Source of the DNA: Apostichopus japonicus
Lineage: Eukaryota; Echinodermata; Holothuroidea; Aspidochirotida; Stichopodidae
Length of the DNA stretch: 64,000 nucleotides
Reading direction: 5' to 3'
Assembly (NCBI RefSeq): GCF_037975245.1
Contig: NC_092575.1
Span: 19,547,841-19,611,840, forward strand
This document shows positions 12,956 to 24,609 of this stretch, piece after piece. Both the position numbers and the translations under genes were made by a program. Positions within the stretch are counted from its first letter, which is position 1; every line of letters begins with the position of its first letter. Below the pieces are notes generated by a model, which did no database searches, was not told the DNA's origin, and saw only the letters and a list, made by a program, of their open reading frames with translations.

Positions 12956-14036
12956 TATGGCGGGCCATCAGTCTCAAATCGTAGGGAATCGACTTATACC
13001 GATTTAAATCGACATATACCAATTTCCTTCGACTTATACCAGTTTCCAGCAGCTTAAATTGACTTCTACCGATTTAAATCGACATATACCAGTTTAATTC
13101 GACACATCATCAATTTAAGTCGATTTAAATCGATGATATGTCGAATTAAATCGGTAGAAGTCAATTTCCTTGGACCAGTTTCTATAGCAACTCAAATTGA
13201 CATATATTTCAATCGACATCTCATCGATTTCGTTCATTAACATATTCCCAAATCCCGATTTCGGTGATGATTGACATGTGGAGATACATTACGTGAAGTC
13301 ACCTGACAAGACGGGCGAATAATTTAATAGTTCCAAAATAACCAAGCTAGCAAGGGTGTTCATCATGATTATGTCAATGGTAATTATGGAGATTTCGGCT
13401 TGTCTAGTCAAACACATGGAGCTATAGTATATATAGGAATAATTTTAGCCAAATACCCATAGGCCTACAGTGCGTACAGAGATGCAATTATACCTACTCC
13501 GATTACACCATAAACAAAGATGATATTGTTCTGCAGTGAGGCAGGCCTACTGTAAGGTAATGTTTTAATGTAGCTAAATATATACCCAAGACTGCAGGGG
13601 GATTAACAATTACATTATTCAAGCTCAAATCATGCACTCCACTCCACTGTGCTCGTGTTTATTTTCAATTATTCGACATATCATCGATTTAAATTGGTAT
13701 ATGTCGATTTAAATTGGTATATGTGGATTTAAATCGGTATATGTCGATTTAAACTGGTATAAGTCGAATTAAATTGGTATATGTCGATTTAACATGACAT
13801 ATACAGATTTAATTTGACATATCATCGATTTAAACTGGTATATGTCGAGTTTAATTGGTTTATGTCGATTTAAATTGGTATATGTCGATTTAAATCGATT
13901 ATATGTCGAATTAAACTGGTATATGTCGATTTAAATCGGTAGAAGTCAATTTAAGCTGCTGGAAACTGGTTGGTATATGTCGATTTAAATCGGTATAAGT
14001 CGCTTCCCCACGATTTGAGACTGATGGCCCGCCATA
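12956..14036. mobile_element. Foldback/MITE-type DNA element with long inverted repeats
   Basis: The left end (TGGCGGGCCATCAGTCTC...) and the reverse complement of the right end agree at about 61 of the first 63 bases, and similarity continues further inward with an indel. The arms are built from many copies of a palindromic core, CGATTTAAATCG, joined by GGTATATGTCG-like spacers, so most of the element can fold on itself. It is flanked by ATAT on both sides (12955-12958 and 14034-14037), compatible with a TA or ATAT target duplication. The central 13200-13670 is unique and has no long ORF, so it is non-autonomous. The transposase family is undetermined. Confidence 0.85.
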
Positions 14037-14037
14037 T

Positions 14038-15500
14038 GCAGCAAGCATCACCACTTACATCGCATTCGAGGTTGTTCGAGAGTTTGGCTCCGTACTTAGT
14101 CTTGTTCAAGACCCTGACATTCTGCTGTTACTTTTCCTGTTATAATTAATATGAATGCGCCCTCACATCCTGTTTCGAAAATCTGTCAAAACCAGTTGAT
14201 TCCCCTGCCAGGCAGATTTGTGGAAGGGTGCCCTCATTAAGTGTTATAATTCGACGATATTTTTATATAGAACGAACGTCTCGACCAAGACTACTCGGTA
14301 CTGAGCCTCTAGCGCTGGACAATTAAAGCGGTCAGTTAAATTCAGGGTCTTTGACGCACTGCATTGAATCAATACACAAACCACACTACATATTATACTT
14401 TAAATAATGCATACTAATCTTCTGTTTATAGGCCTATTGTATTTCATAAACATATGCATTAACTATGGATTATACTACAATACACGATTAAGATGAATGG
14501 ATGTCTGTATATTCAGCTATTGTGTTTCCCTTTTCCTGTATGTTGGTCAAGGTCACGGTGTATAGTTGCGTGAGTGTGAGGATGAAGAAAATAATTAGAG
14601 ACTGCAACTGTGGCACAAATTCTTATGTCGAATGCCAATGGGAATATCAGTTAAAAGTTTACCGCACACATATTTCTTTTTCTTCTTCAAGGAATTGTTC
14701 TAACACAATGTTGCCGATGTAAGTCTATATAAATTAGGTTCGAAATTGAACCCTCAGTAAGATATCTCAATAAATTACTGACTGCAAGTGCATGCGACAA
14801 AGTCAGTGAGATCGCTTTTCAGGAGGATTTCAGATGACTTTATGCCAGGTTTACAAGTTGGAACCTAGATAAGGTGCATATGGTTGTGAAATAACTTGAG
14901 ACTTGGTTTTCGGAAGGTATATAGTGCTGTGGAATATGATATTTTTCCTGTATTTCTATAGTCAGCATTTTGGATATTATTTTGTTCGACAGCCTGAGGT
15001 GTAGTCTGTAGTTACAAACTGTTTTCACCACGGAAAGATCCGACCGTAAGTCATTGAAGTATACAGTCTCATAAGCGGATACCTGCGTCCGCCTATAACA
15101 TTGTTCTGTGACTGAATATCATGTCATGGCCACAACGACAGAGGTTTCTCAACTCTGTCAGTACCAAACAACCAATACTGCTAATTTTCCAGCTCATATT
15201 TCCTAATGGAAAGTGTTGTTTTAAGTCCATCCTCTACCATACGTCCCACGGCGCCATTTTGGAGGAGACAAAATGTATATGATCCATGCAATTACTTACT
15301 CTGACAACGCATAATTATTTTCTGTCTCTCTCTCTCGACATATCTATCTGTATATATTGTTAGTCATCACTCGTAGGACATATATACTGAGTCTCTGTTA
15401 ATTTCAACAGCATCCTATTTTCGCATCTTGTGTAAAACTTCAATATTAGGTTAATATTTAAACCCAATTAATTATGACATGCAAAACTGTCATAACGTTT
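14038..15500. other. Intergenic spacer, no supported gene
   Basis: AT-rich sequence follows the foldback element. The first 80 bases may be the remaining 5' part of the LINE relic cut by that element, but the frames there contain stops. Short ORFs near 14501-14722 and 14840-15031 show no recognisable domain and no good splice context. Confidence 0.5.
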
Positions 15501-15534
15501 TAATCGTGTCGTGATGTACATATTGTTATAGACT

Positions 15535-15632
15535 ATGGATGTGATATCGACTCTGGCGCAGAAAGCTAAATTTCACGTTTCCACTTTTTCTGGATTACAG
15601 AATTCTCTTCAATCAAGCTATGATGTCTTTGA
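15535..15632 (+). other. Possible orphan first exon (very tentative)
   Basis: An ATG at 15535 opens 33 codons (MDVISTLAQKAKFHVSTF...) ending at GAG followed by a textbook donor GTAAGT. The donor is phase 0, so it cannot join KIF12 exon 2 (phase 2 acceptor) in frame. I recognise no protein family. It could be a non-coding or 5' UTR exon, or chance. Confidence 0.15.
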
Positions 15633-15639
15633 GGTAAGT

Positions 15640-18600
15640 CCTTTGGCTATGGATACGGTATGTCTTTATTTACTTGTGTAACCAAAATACAATGCCTCAT
15701 AGCCTACTCACGGAGAAGCCCGTGGGGGAGGGAGGTTGGGGCGGGACGGGACGGCGGGGAGCTAGGGAGGGGTGTAATTGCTATAGTTATGTATTAGTAA
15801 GAGTATAAGTCTCAGATTTAATCTGGTAGAGAATATTATGATAGCAAGTTATCAATCATCACCACTGGCATCACATGTCGGACGACTTGTTTCTTATACG
15901 AAGGATGTGATGCTGTTAGTGACTATTAACGAATCCGTGTGTTGAAACTGCTTACCAAGCAGATGTTGCCTCAATCACGGAGATAGCAGAATGACCCGCC
16001 GTCCCTTTCTCAATCATTTTGTTAGTCAGTTGTATCCAGTTCGAGCTCTATTAAGGACATCTTGCAACTGTATGCATTACATAAATATCATAAGCCTATG
16101 GCACTGAAATAATAAGTCCATGTTCTGTTGTGAGGCAGTACGTGGTCGTACCGGGCACTAACACCAACAAGGCTAAAAGTGGGTATGGTCATGTCGTCTA
16201 TGAAGCCGAATCTCTCGTGTAGGAGGGTCTGGGGTCCTCCTGAAAAAAATGCAAGCAAGGCATATTTAGGGTATAAATTAGGTTACGCGCAAGCTTAAGG
16301 TCACGTGATAATAACTAAATTACACTTTTTGTGTGGAGTTGGAAAGAAAAAAGGGGAGGGGGTTACACGGGAAGTACACCCGCCCGAAAAAGACATACCA
16401 TGTTCTCATGTGCGTGCATATTTAATCGTGAAATGAGAGGGTTTATTCATCTTTTACTGTATTAGATGCGGTTCATATATGGTCAGGTGCGATAAGAGCC
16501 TCGTAGGGATAGCAACGGTAGGTTACACTTATAAGCCAATACATGTTACTGTAATATTCTGCTCATCGAAAGGCAGCGATAGGTTTGGTTACCCTTCTAG
16601 TGGACCCCTCGCCTCTTCCGCCCTTCCCCTATAGCTCCTGCCCTTGCGACAACAATGACACCTGCATAAAACCTTTAGTCACTTCATTGTACGAGCTAAT
16701 AGCCTATATGCGACAATAGGAGTACGAGATTCTCCACTTTGCAATTATTTTGGTTTCCTAGGACGCTAAACCGTCACGACCTTTTGACTTGAGGCTCACG
16801 AAATAGGACCTCCTCACGGAGAATCACTCTATCCGCACATAGGTGAAAGTTGGTGCTTGTTGTTTACACCTTCCCTACGGGACCAATAACAAGATAGCCT
16901 CCGTACGTTTTTTGACAGAATCGGAACACACATATCACCATCCAGCAGCGTCTTCGTCATGGAAAAAGCCGTACATAATATCTGCATACGGAATTATTTT
17001 TTAAGGTGTTCTTATATAAGCATACATATGCGGTGTTGTTTCACACTTATATTATATGCTTGAATGAATGAAATTTTGAAGGAGTAACTTGAATGCAGAA
17101 GATGTTGGGAAAAAGTAAACGATTTATTTATAATATCAAGATTGGCCGAATGCCGGCGATGATGAAAACGCAGTAAGTTATATGATTAATCCAGTATGGA
17201 TTTTCCAGACTTAATATAGGTATCGATAGCTGTGTACATGCAGGGTTTCAAATACACAGAGTATAGGCTGTAGGCCTATTTAATTTATTAGTGGCATTCC
17301 CACGTGGAACTAGTCTACTAGAGAGTATTCGTTTAGCCAGAGAAATAAGGTGCAGATTTGTTACGTTTTAAAATATTGTTTTTGTTATAGACAGGCCTGG
17401 TCTGCCTACTAACTGACAACATGAGCGGATGAACAAGGAAGGTGAAAATTTTCCCCCTCCAGTGGCTTTTTTCTTTCTGTTTTGAATAAAAATATAATGG
17501 AGCTGATACAACCGACCCACGCACTGGTCTCGAGTTTTTTGTGAAAGTAATGATTCTTAAATCCGTACATTCATATATGCCCTCCACAGGCGTAAACGTA
17601 TTCATACTTCTGGGGTTCTATATCCTCCTGCCCAGAATAAAATCCCGGGGTGGGGATGAAGAGTCATCATCTTTGTAGGCCTAATCCACGTTTCATGCTC
17701 TTATACTTCTGTCTTTAGTGTCATCCAGACACATTTATCTTTCGTAACAACAAAAATCTCGACATAAACTGAGATTTCAATGGGATTCATCTTAAGTTCG
17801 TTTCGTTTCATACGAATTAATAGATTATTGTGAAATATGTTTTGGCTCTTTATTGGAGTGGGCCGGGGGGGGGGGGGCAGGATGGAGAGAGGCCCGTCGC
17901 ATGAGAATCGTGAAGATGATATTTGTTCCCGTCCTCTTTTGTGAATGATTTCGACCTTTTGTGTGTGTGCGTTCTTTTGACGGTAGTTGGTGTAGGCCAT
18001 ATTTTAGGCGCAAGACGAGTTTTAGTAAAGTTTTTCTGTGAACATTTGATTGTCCACATATTAATAAAATTATGATGTAATTCGTCTGTTTTTATGTTAT
18101 ATATTTCTTGTTTCACAACCCATGAGCGATAAATAAAACAAATCTGGAAACGGATTTCTTTGCAAAAGTTTTCAGCTAAATTAACAAACTTGAAACATAA
18201 CACTTCTTCGATTTACTCCAGTTGACTGATATAAATAAAATGACAGCGTGTGATAATTACCATAATGGTGGAGTAGATTACGTAATATGGTAATTATGAA
18301 CCATGCATGTAAGAAATATAAACTGTACACGGATATAGAACACTTATATCATGTTACAGTGGGTGATGGCTCCACTTGAGTAATCCTCTCGATGTCTGTG
18401 TATTTGCTGAACGGACTTACTATGACGTCACAAAGTGCATTGGTCAATTAACTCAATATAACTGGCCGCATATACGCTAAAAAGTATTATCATCGAATAG
18501 GCCTATCCATGTACATAAGTTTCTGACGGTTGTCTGGTCGACATTTTGTAATTACATCAAAAACTGGTTTCAAATTTTGCATGTAAAAATTTACGTGCAT

Positions 18601-19260
18601 GAACGTACGATCATAGTATCTTGCAGTGCTTCAATAAGGAATTTTCACGTACTCGATTTCGAAATTTGTTCGCATTTTAATGGGATAAAACTCCAGAATT
18701 AGGCAAAATGTATAATAAAAGAAGGTTCGAAGTTGAATGCATGTGTTCCACTGGAAATGGGCTTGGCAAATCGAGCAAGGAATTTCTGCATAGAAATAAA
18801 CAATTGATTTACCAACATTCTTACATCATGACGTAGCGTGTCTTGATCTTTCTCATGCAAATATAAGATAAGATATATAAGATATAAGAATCTTTATTGG
18901 CCATAAAAGGAATTGGAGTTCACTCCATCTCGGTATACATCAACGATAAGAGGTCAGTTTGTAATGCATGGACCTGAGCTGAAAATGGATGTCGTCATGA
19001 CGACAGTTGAACATGTAACAACATTTGAATATTCAAGTTATTAATGGAAAGACAGAAGTATCCTTTTCGTGGTTTGACCTCATCTTGTACAGGGAACGTA
19101 TATGTATCATGTGTTAAACATGTATGCATATATTAATAAAAACAAGCAAATAAACATCAAGCACAATAAAATAACAAAATAAACAAATATACTGAGAAAC
19201 TTCAGTTTTCATCCATGCATCTTGTTAGATAACTGACTTGTCGTACCAATATTATTCCAA
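15640..19260. other. Spacer between divergent genes, no supported gene
   Basis: Stop-rich in all frames, with several G-rich tracts (15720-15770, 17866-17880). The overlapping minus ORFs at 17333-18203 show no domain, contain low-complexity proline/histidine runs and lack consistent splice borders. Near 18865-18960, the minus strand reads GGCCAATAAAGATTCTTATA followed by ATCTTAT-like repeats, which looks like the 3' end of a LINE copy. Confidence 0.5.
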
Positions 19261-19263
19261 ACG

Positions 19264-19457
19264 ATGAGAGGACATCGACGGTGGGAGGATAGAAGGAACT
19301 CAGACGGCAGTATTCTTCGAAAAAACCCTTCGGACTTTGATGAAGAAGTTGACCTATCGAGACGATCTAGTGATGGTCACGCGTCCAGTCGGGACTGCAG
19401 CAGTGGCATTAGCTTCCTCAGTTTTAAAGAGGGTTCAGCTAGCAGAAATTCTTCTGT
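19264..19457 (+). CDS. KIF12: Probable alternative first coding exon of the KIF12-like gene
   Basis: An ATG at 19264 opens 64 codons plus two bases, ending NSS-V(GT) right before the strong donor GTAAGT at 19458. The phase (two bases over) is identical to that of the first exon at 24610-24743. Joining it to exon 2 (25568) gives ...[20 protein letters not shown] in frame, for a 1055-aa product. The encoded peptide is rich in Ser, Asp and Arg, like the other N-terminus ([18 protein letters not shown]). No promoter motif or transcript evidence is available, so this is inference from phase, donor strength and composition. It could also belong to an unrelated transcript. Confidence 0.45.
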
Positions 19458-19459
19458 GT

Positions 19460-21417
19460 AAGTAAAATCAGGTTGTACGGTTTTGTCGTTACTTCTGCAT
19501 TTCTTACAGACGTCGAGAGAGAGAGGTCGGGCCCCGGGGACACACATTTTTAAATATCCGGGTCCCCTTTTACGCACTTTTCAGTTTTCCGGGCCTTGAT
19601 TGTGAAAACGGAAAATACACCATTCTTTACCGCATATTTTCCCGGGCCGTCTAGTTTTTTCCCGGGCCCGATAAATATTGACCATGTAGAGACCCCGGGT
19701 AGTAGTCCATGCACTGTCTCCCACTTACGCCAGGCCTGATAATATTATGCAGTTCTATATGTATGGTATAATGCAGATGGTGTGATGGGAAGCAGAACCT
19801 AGAGGAGGATATCATGTGTTCCAAAGAAAAACAATTATAGAAGGTGTTCAATCTAAACACATAGCGCTAACTGAAGCTTTATTTGTAGAACGCCAATTTT
19901 CCGAATTATTGCCGTTTAGCATGCGTGTGCGTTAGTTGTTACCAATGCGATGTCCATTCTACCCTTCCGTAGAAATGTAACACCTTATAACGAGTATGTA
20001 ACGAGATGGAAGAATTCGGAACGTTTCTTGTGTTACAGTTTAAGAGGTCATCAGTTACAAATTCAGACAAAACTCTCTGTTAATTTGTTTATAAAAAGAT
20101 CTCAATTTTCTCATGGTAATACCCTGATTGAAAACGGGTTGAATAGTATTGTAGAAAACAACCCTACCTTCCATGGTAACTTATTGCATATTCACAGAAC
20201 AGTGTCGTGACCAACGAGTCAGCAGAGCGGACTGCGGTCACTGCGTTCCTACATATTTCGTCATTTAAAATTCGCACGAAAGATGGACGATATGTTATAT
20301 CGTATAAAGACACTATTTGCAGTCTCGTCTGAAATTCTGAATACCTTATATATCTGTTTTAAATGCGTGGTTTGTTTTTATACTATAAGGAAATACTTAA
20401 TTGGCGCTATATATGACCGCCGTGACACACTTCATTCAAACAGTGTAGTTGTTGCCTAGCAACTTATATTACAGCGCGATCCTTAAAACTTGACCTAGCG
20501 TTAACAAATACTGTATTGTCATTGTAAACGAATCTGAAAGGGCCCCACAATCACCTGGCCCTTACCTGCCCCGACCCATCTCCGCCCCACATAAGGTAAA
20601 CCCAGCTGGTTACGACTCCTAATGTGAAACAGACAAATTAATGGTTGTATGATTGTATCCACGTAAAGGTTTTACTTAAATTAACCGTATCCAGTTTTAT
20701 CGTATGACTAAATTTGATCAGAATAACTAAAAGTTACAACCGAACGCAAAATACATCTTAAAAGTTTTATATTATTTTGTAGTTTTAAGGTCAACAGTTT
20801 TACATTTATGCCTCAGATTTAGTCACGAATGACAACGCTAAACTGGTGACACGGTCTGAAGGTGCACCAGTATATAGGAGCAAAGGCGGGACCTGAAAGT
20901 CAGAGAATATACGTTTTTATGGCAATGGATGAACTTATTTGGATGAATGATGCAAGCTATATAACAAGAGCAGCAACGCTGTAGAAGCTTAGCTTAACTT
21001 CTATTTGAGAAATCTGTTTTGATTGGCGATATTTCTGAGCAGTTTATCCATTTGTTTGTGCGAAAAATATATGACATAGGTGGCATAACGGTGTCATTTC
21101 CTTTCCTCCCATCTCCCTTTTTCTTGAAATTCGGTGACTTTTCCCAGAAATGGACTGATTTCATCGTTTGTTAGCCCCCGAAAAAAAGTCCCGATATTGT
21201 CGTATTCTGGGAAATTTCCTTCAAATTGGAAACACTGTCACGAACTTATTTTATGAATAGACCGTTGTACTTATTTCTAGGGATAAACTATGCCCATAGC
21301 AAAAACGAAGAATCAACTGCATATGCACTTCGTATAGTTTTCGTTCATGCAATAATAGAACGAAAACGTAAAACAGTTATCTTCTGCTAAATCTGCTAAA
21401 ATGTTGTGGATATATCC
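19460..21417. other. Spacer with CCGGGCC-rich patch, no gene seen
   Basis: From 19520 to 19700, several CCCGGGCC-like words in alternating orientation occur in an otherwise AT-rich stretch; they look like part of a dispersed element, but I could not define its ends. The ORF at 19950-20210 has no recognisable domain. Nothing else is supported. Confidence 0.4.
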
Positions 21418-21992
21418 GTATCACGCATAGGCGTACGGGACCATTTCAGTTTGGGGGGGGGGGGCAGAACTTTTTGTGCCCGAAAGTTCCCGTGACACTA
21501 TCTAAGCGGAGCGCCACCATCAGTTGGCGCGTAGCGTACAAGAAAAATTTTGGCAAACAATGCCTCTCAGATTGCCGGAAACGGCACTTCTGAGGCCTTT
21601 CAAGTTGCATCTAAACATTCTTTATTTTATAATCTCACGTTTTAGAAATTTACACTTCCCCAAAAATTTGGTAAATTAGAAGAAGAAAAAATGGTAACAT
21701 CACTTTGAAGGGGAAAATGGGACAGTATATTTTTTAAGCTCCTATTTAGTTACCTTATTTATTATTTTAACACGGTACTCAGCTACCTCCAGAAAAATTT
21801 ACATTGTTCAACGACACGTAGGCGGGATAATGTCGCTGTGTCGGGTGAGACTGCAATTTGTCTCACAAAAATGTATAAAATATAACAAAGAATATGATAA
21901 ACCTGTACTTCTAGGCTTGTAGGCACTCCCCCCCCACCATCCATGAAAAAGAATATGTTTCTTATATACACTCATGTCGGGGATGTCCAGGT

Positions 21993-22651
21993 CAAGGGCG
22001 GCGGAAGCACTTTAATCTGGGGGGGGGGGGGCACCGACATCAAAGGGCACTTTGCAGAAATTCGATTGGACTGATGCAGCCTTATATTTAGTACCCTTTA
22101 TAACTCTTATTGTATTATCTTATTTGCGTATACACATCACTCCATCAACATCCCCCCCCCCCCTCAAAGAAAATATGTATAGCACTGCAATATCCAATGC
22201 GCAAATTGGAAACAAGGAACAAGTTTTCTTTTGAGACAAAATGAGGTGAAATCATGCTAGTTGCTAATGTAGGAATCTTCCGAATTAGAGTTTTTTTCCT
22301 TGTTAATATCTTAAAAAAATTTTTCCATTCGAAATAGCTTTGAGTTTGACCCACAGAAAATTCATTAAAAGTAACGGGCTTAGCCAGGAGTTGCAAAGTT
22401 GTATGCACGACTATCTGAGCGGAGCGCCACCATCGGTTGGCGCGGAGCGTACTAGAAAATTTTTGTTTTTACAAACCCCTCAGATGGCCGGAAACGGCCC
22501 TCCCGAGTGTTCATTCTGGTTCCCTGGCCTCTTGCTAACTTGAGGCACCTCAATTTTTATCTAGAAGAAAGGCACATTTTTAACCTGAGGAAAAGTGGGG
22601 GGGGGGTGGGGGGGGCACGTGCCCCATGTGCCCCCGGTTCCGCCGCCCTTG
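21993..22651. mobile_element. hAT-type MITE nested in the preceding element
   Basis: The ends are perfect 14-bp inverted repeats, CAAGGGCGGCGGAA and TTCCGCCGCCCTTG. They are flanked by identical 8-bp duplications GTCCAGGT (21985-21992 and 22652-22659). G runs lie immediately inside both ends. A roughly 53-bp segment at 22411-22463 (ATCTGAGCGGAGCGCCACC...) is nearly identical to 21500-21550 of the host element, so the two families share an internal module. There is no transposase ORF. Confidence 0.9.
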
Positions 22652-22830
22652 GTCCAGGTATACAATTGACTAGTTAGAAAAAAAAATTGATCGTGCAAAA
22701 AGCGTGGTAGCCCAGATGAACTGCGCTTACGGTGATGTTACAAGGAAATATTCGGGCATCATGATGCTAAATAAAGAAAATCATGGAATTGTCGGGCAAA
22801 AATTTGAAAAAGATTCGGGCAAGCTACTGC

Positions 22831-22845
22831 ATATTTATATATATA

Positions 22846-22912
<67 letters not shown>
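22831..22912. repeat. (TA)n microsatellite
   Basis: About 80 bases of almost uninterrupted TA dinucleotides lie within the outer hAT-type element. It creates a spurious Ile/Tyr-rich reading frame. Confidence 0.95.
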
Positions 22913-22915
<3 letters not shown>

Positions 22916-23042
22916 AGAATTTTTTTTTCTCCTCTTAGGCTGCCCGAATTTTTCAGGACTTTTGCCCGAATTTCTTGTCCTCTGGAAATTTGGGGGCAGT
23001 CTGCCCCCCTGCCCCCCCGCCTCGTACGCCTACGGTATCACG

Positions 23043-24609
23043 TTTGATTTGTGCTGATTCAAAATTGCTCATAAACATTGCACCCAAACAATAATAGAAC
23101 GACCTGCAACTTGTTTACAACATAGAAATTGGTTTAAAATCAATGTACCACAGAGAAACGTTAAAGAGTAGAAATCAGCTCCAACAATATAGGTCATTCT
23201 CACATGTCGCATTCCACACAAAAATTGGGGATCAGTTCAAATTGTTAATCTGCCAAGTAGTCCATTTACTCAGTTAGGAATGCCAGAGGGAAATGCAACT
23301 TTATTTACTAAGCTTAAGATGGAGACACAGCAGTCTGCACGGGGCAGGGGCGGTCCCGTATGACCCGGACAAGCTGTGGACCTGACTCAGTGTTACTCAC
23401 CAAATTTGTTATACATTACAATCGCTTTGGTACTTTTGAATACTTTTTGTGAACATCCTTCGCTTCTCCGACTTATTGAAGGGTGTCGTCTTCCCTTCTC
23501 TGGATCCTATGTGGGTAATCTTCCTTGTTTTTCATTTTGGATCCACCATTGGTACATTGAAAGCTTACAAACTAACAATAGCCACCCAGAAGGGCCCTAG
23601 AATATCTTCTATAAGCTCTCTGTCGTTGCGTATATGTACGGATTTCTATTGGTCAAGCAATGAACTATATCTGAATGTGTAGCCAATCAGAAGTTAGAAA
23701 ACTAATTGAAGGCGAAAATCCTAAAGGTACCGTATATTTGTTTAATACGCACTATGTACAGTATAGTGCTACAGTCGGTTTGTGGCTACGTACCCTGGGC
23801 AAAATGATATCGATTTCGTACTGAATATCGCGATTGTTACATCGAACTACAGCCTACAGATCGTAGTTATTGTTGTTTGAGTACACATATCGATCGTTTC
23901 TTACAAGGTTAACAGGTCCTCCACTGGATTACCAGCTTTGTATCAAAGGATTATGACTGAGAATTATCAGCTGCAAAAGATTTACACAATAACAACGTTG
24001 TGTTGGGCCATCTCCGTTGAGTCCTTGGTAACGACCAAAAGGCGGTGTAGTGTAATGTAGTGATAATGTTACATGGTGATCGAACTGCTTCAGCCTACTT
24101 CACTAATACTAACAGCACAATTGGTGTACTAGTATTACTACCTGACTCGGCCTACGTTCTAACAAATTTAGGATAAACGTGACACTCGTTCAATGCGTTA
24201 TGATATTTTTGTATAGCGGATAAACATATCATATTTTAGATTGGATTCATCCGAATAGGATTTATCAATTTTCGATATCAACGCAAAGAAGAATTTTATC
24301 AAATAATAACGATTGTTTCCTTCAAGTTGTAAAGATTATGAAACATGGATTAACCTAGACTAGAGATAGGCTAGCCTTAATAGAATTCAGCTTTCAATTA
24401 AAACATAAATAGGCCCAACTATAGGGGCCTAGCCTATCGAACTGAGAAGACATGTGTAGACAAACTTGAATGTTCCTTGCATTACGCTGCAAAGTTCTGG
24501 CCCGTACGCCAGCAAAGTAATGGAGATATTAATGTTCTGCATGTACACACTAGCACAAAATGGTTAATAATTAGCCCCAAACTACAAATCAGAAGAAATC
24601 AGTTGAACA
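23043..24609. other. KIF12 upstream region, no gene seen
   Basis: AT-rich sequence up to the ATG at 24610. The ORFs at 23376-23682 overlap in two frames and carry no recognisable domain. It probably contains the promoter of the downstream KIF12 transcript, but I cannot point to a core element. Confidence 0.4.

Larger units (their letters stand above)
21426..23034. mobile_element. hAT-type non-autonomous DNA element (outer of a nested pair)
   Basis: The termini are inverted: the left begins CATAGGCGTACGGG and the right, reverse-complemented, begins CGTAGGCGTACGAG. Perfect 8-bp target duplications GTATCACG flank it at 21418-21425 and 23035-23042, the signature of the hAT superfamily. Just inside both ends are long G or C runs. 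It carries no transposase ORF. A (TA)n microsatellite sits at 22831-22912, and a second element (21993-22651) is inserted inside, which inflates its length. Without the insert and one of its target-duplication copies it would be about 940 bp. Confidence 0.85.

Noticed and set aside
17333-18203. Cluster of minus-strand ORFs of 62-117 aa upstream of KIF12
   Set aside because: They overlap one another in different frames, contain low-complexity proline/histidine stretches and have no recognisable domain or splice pattern.
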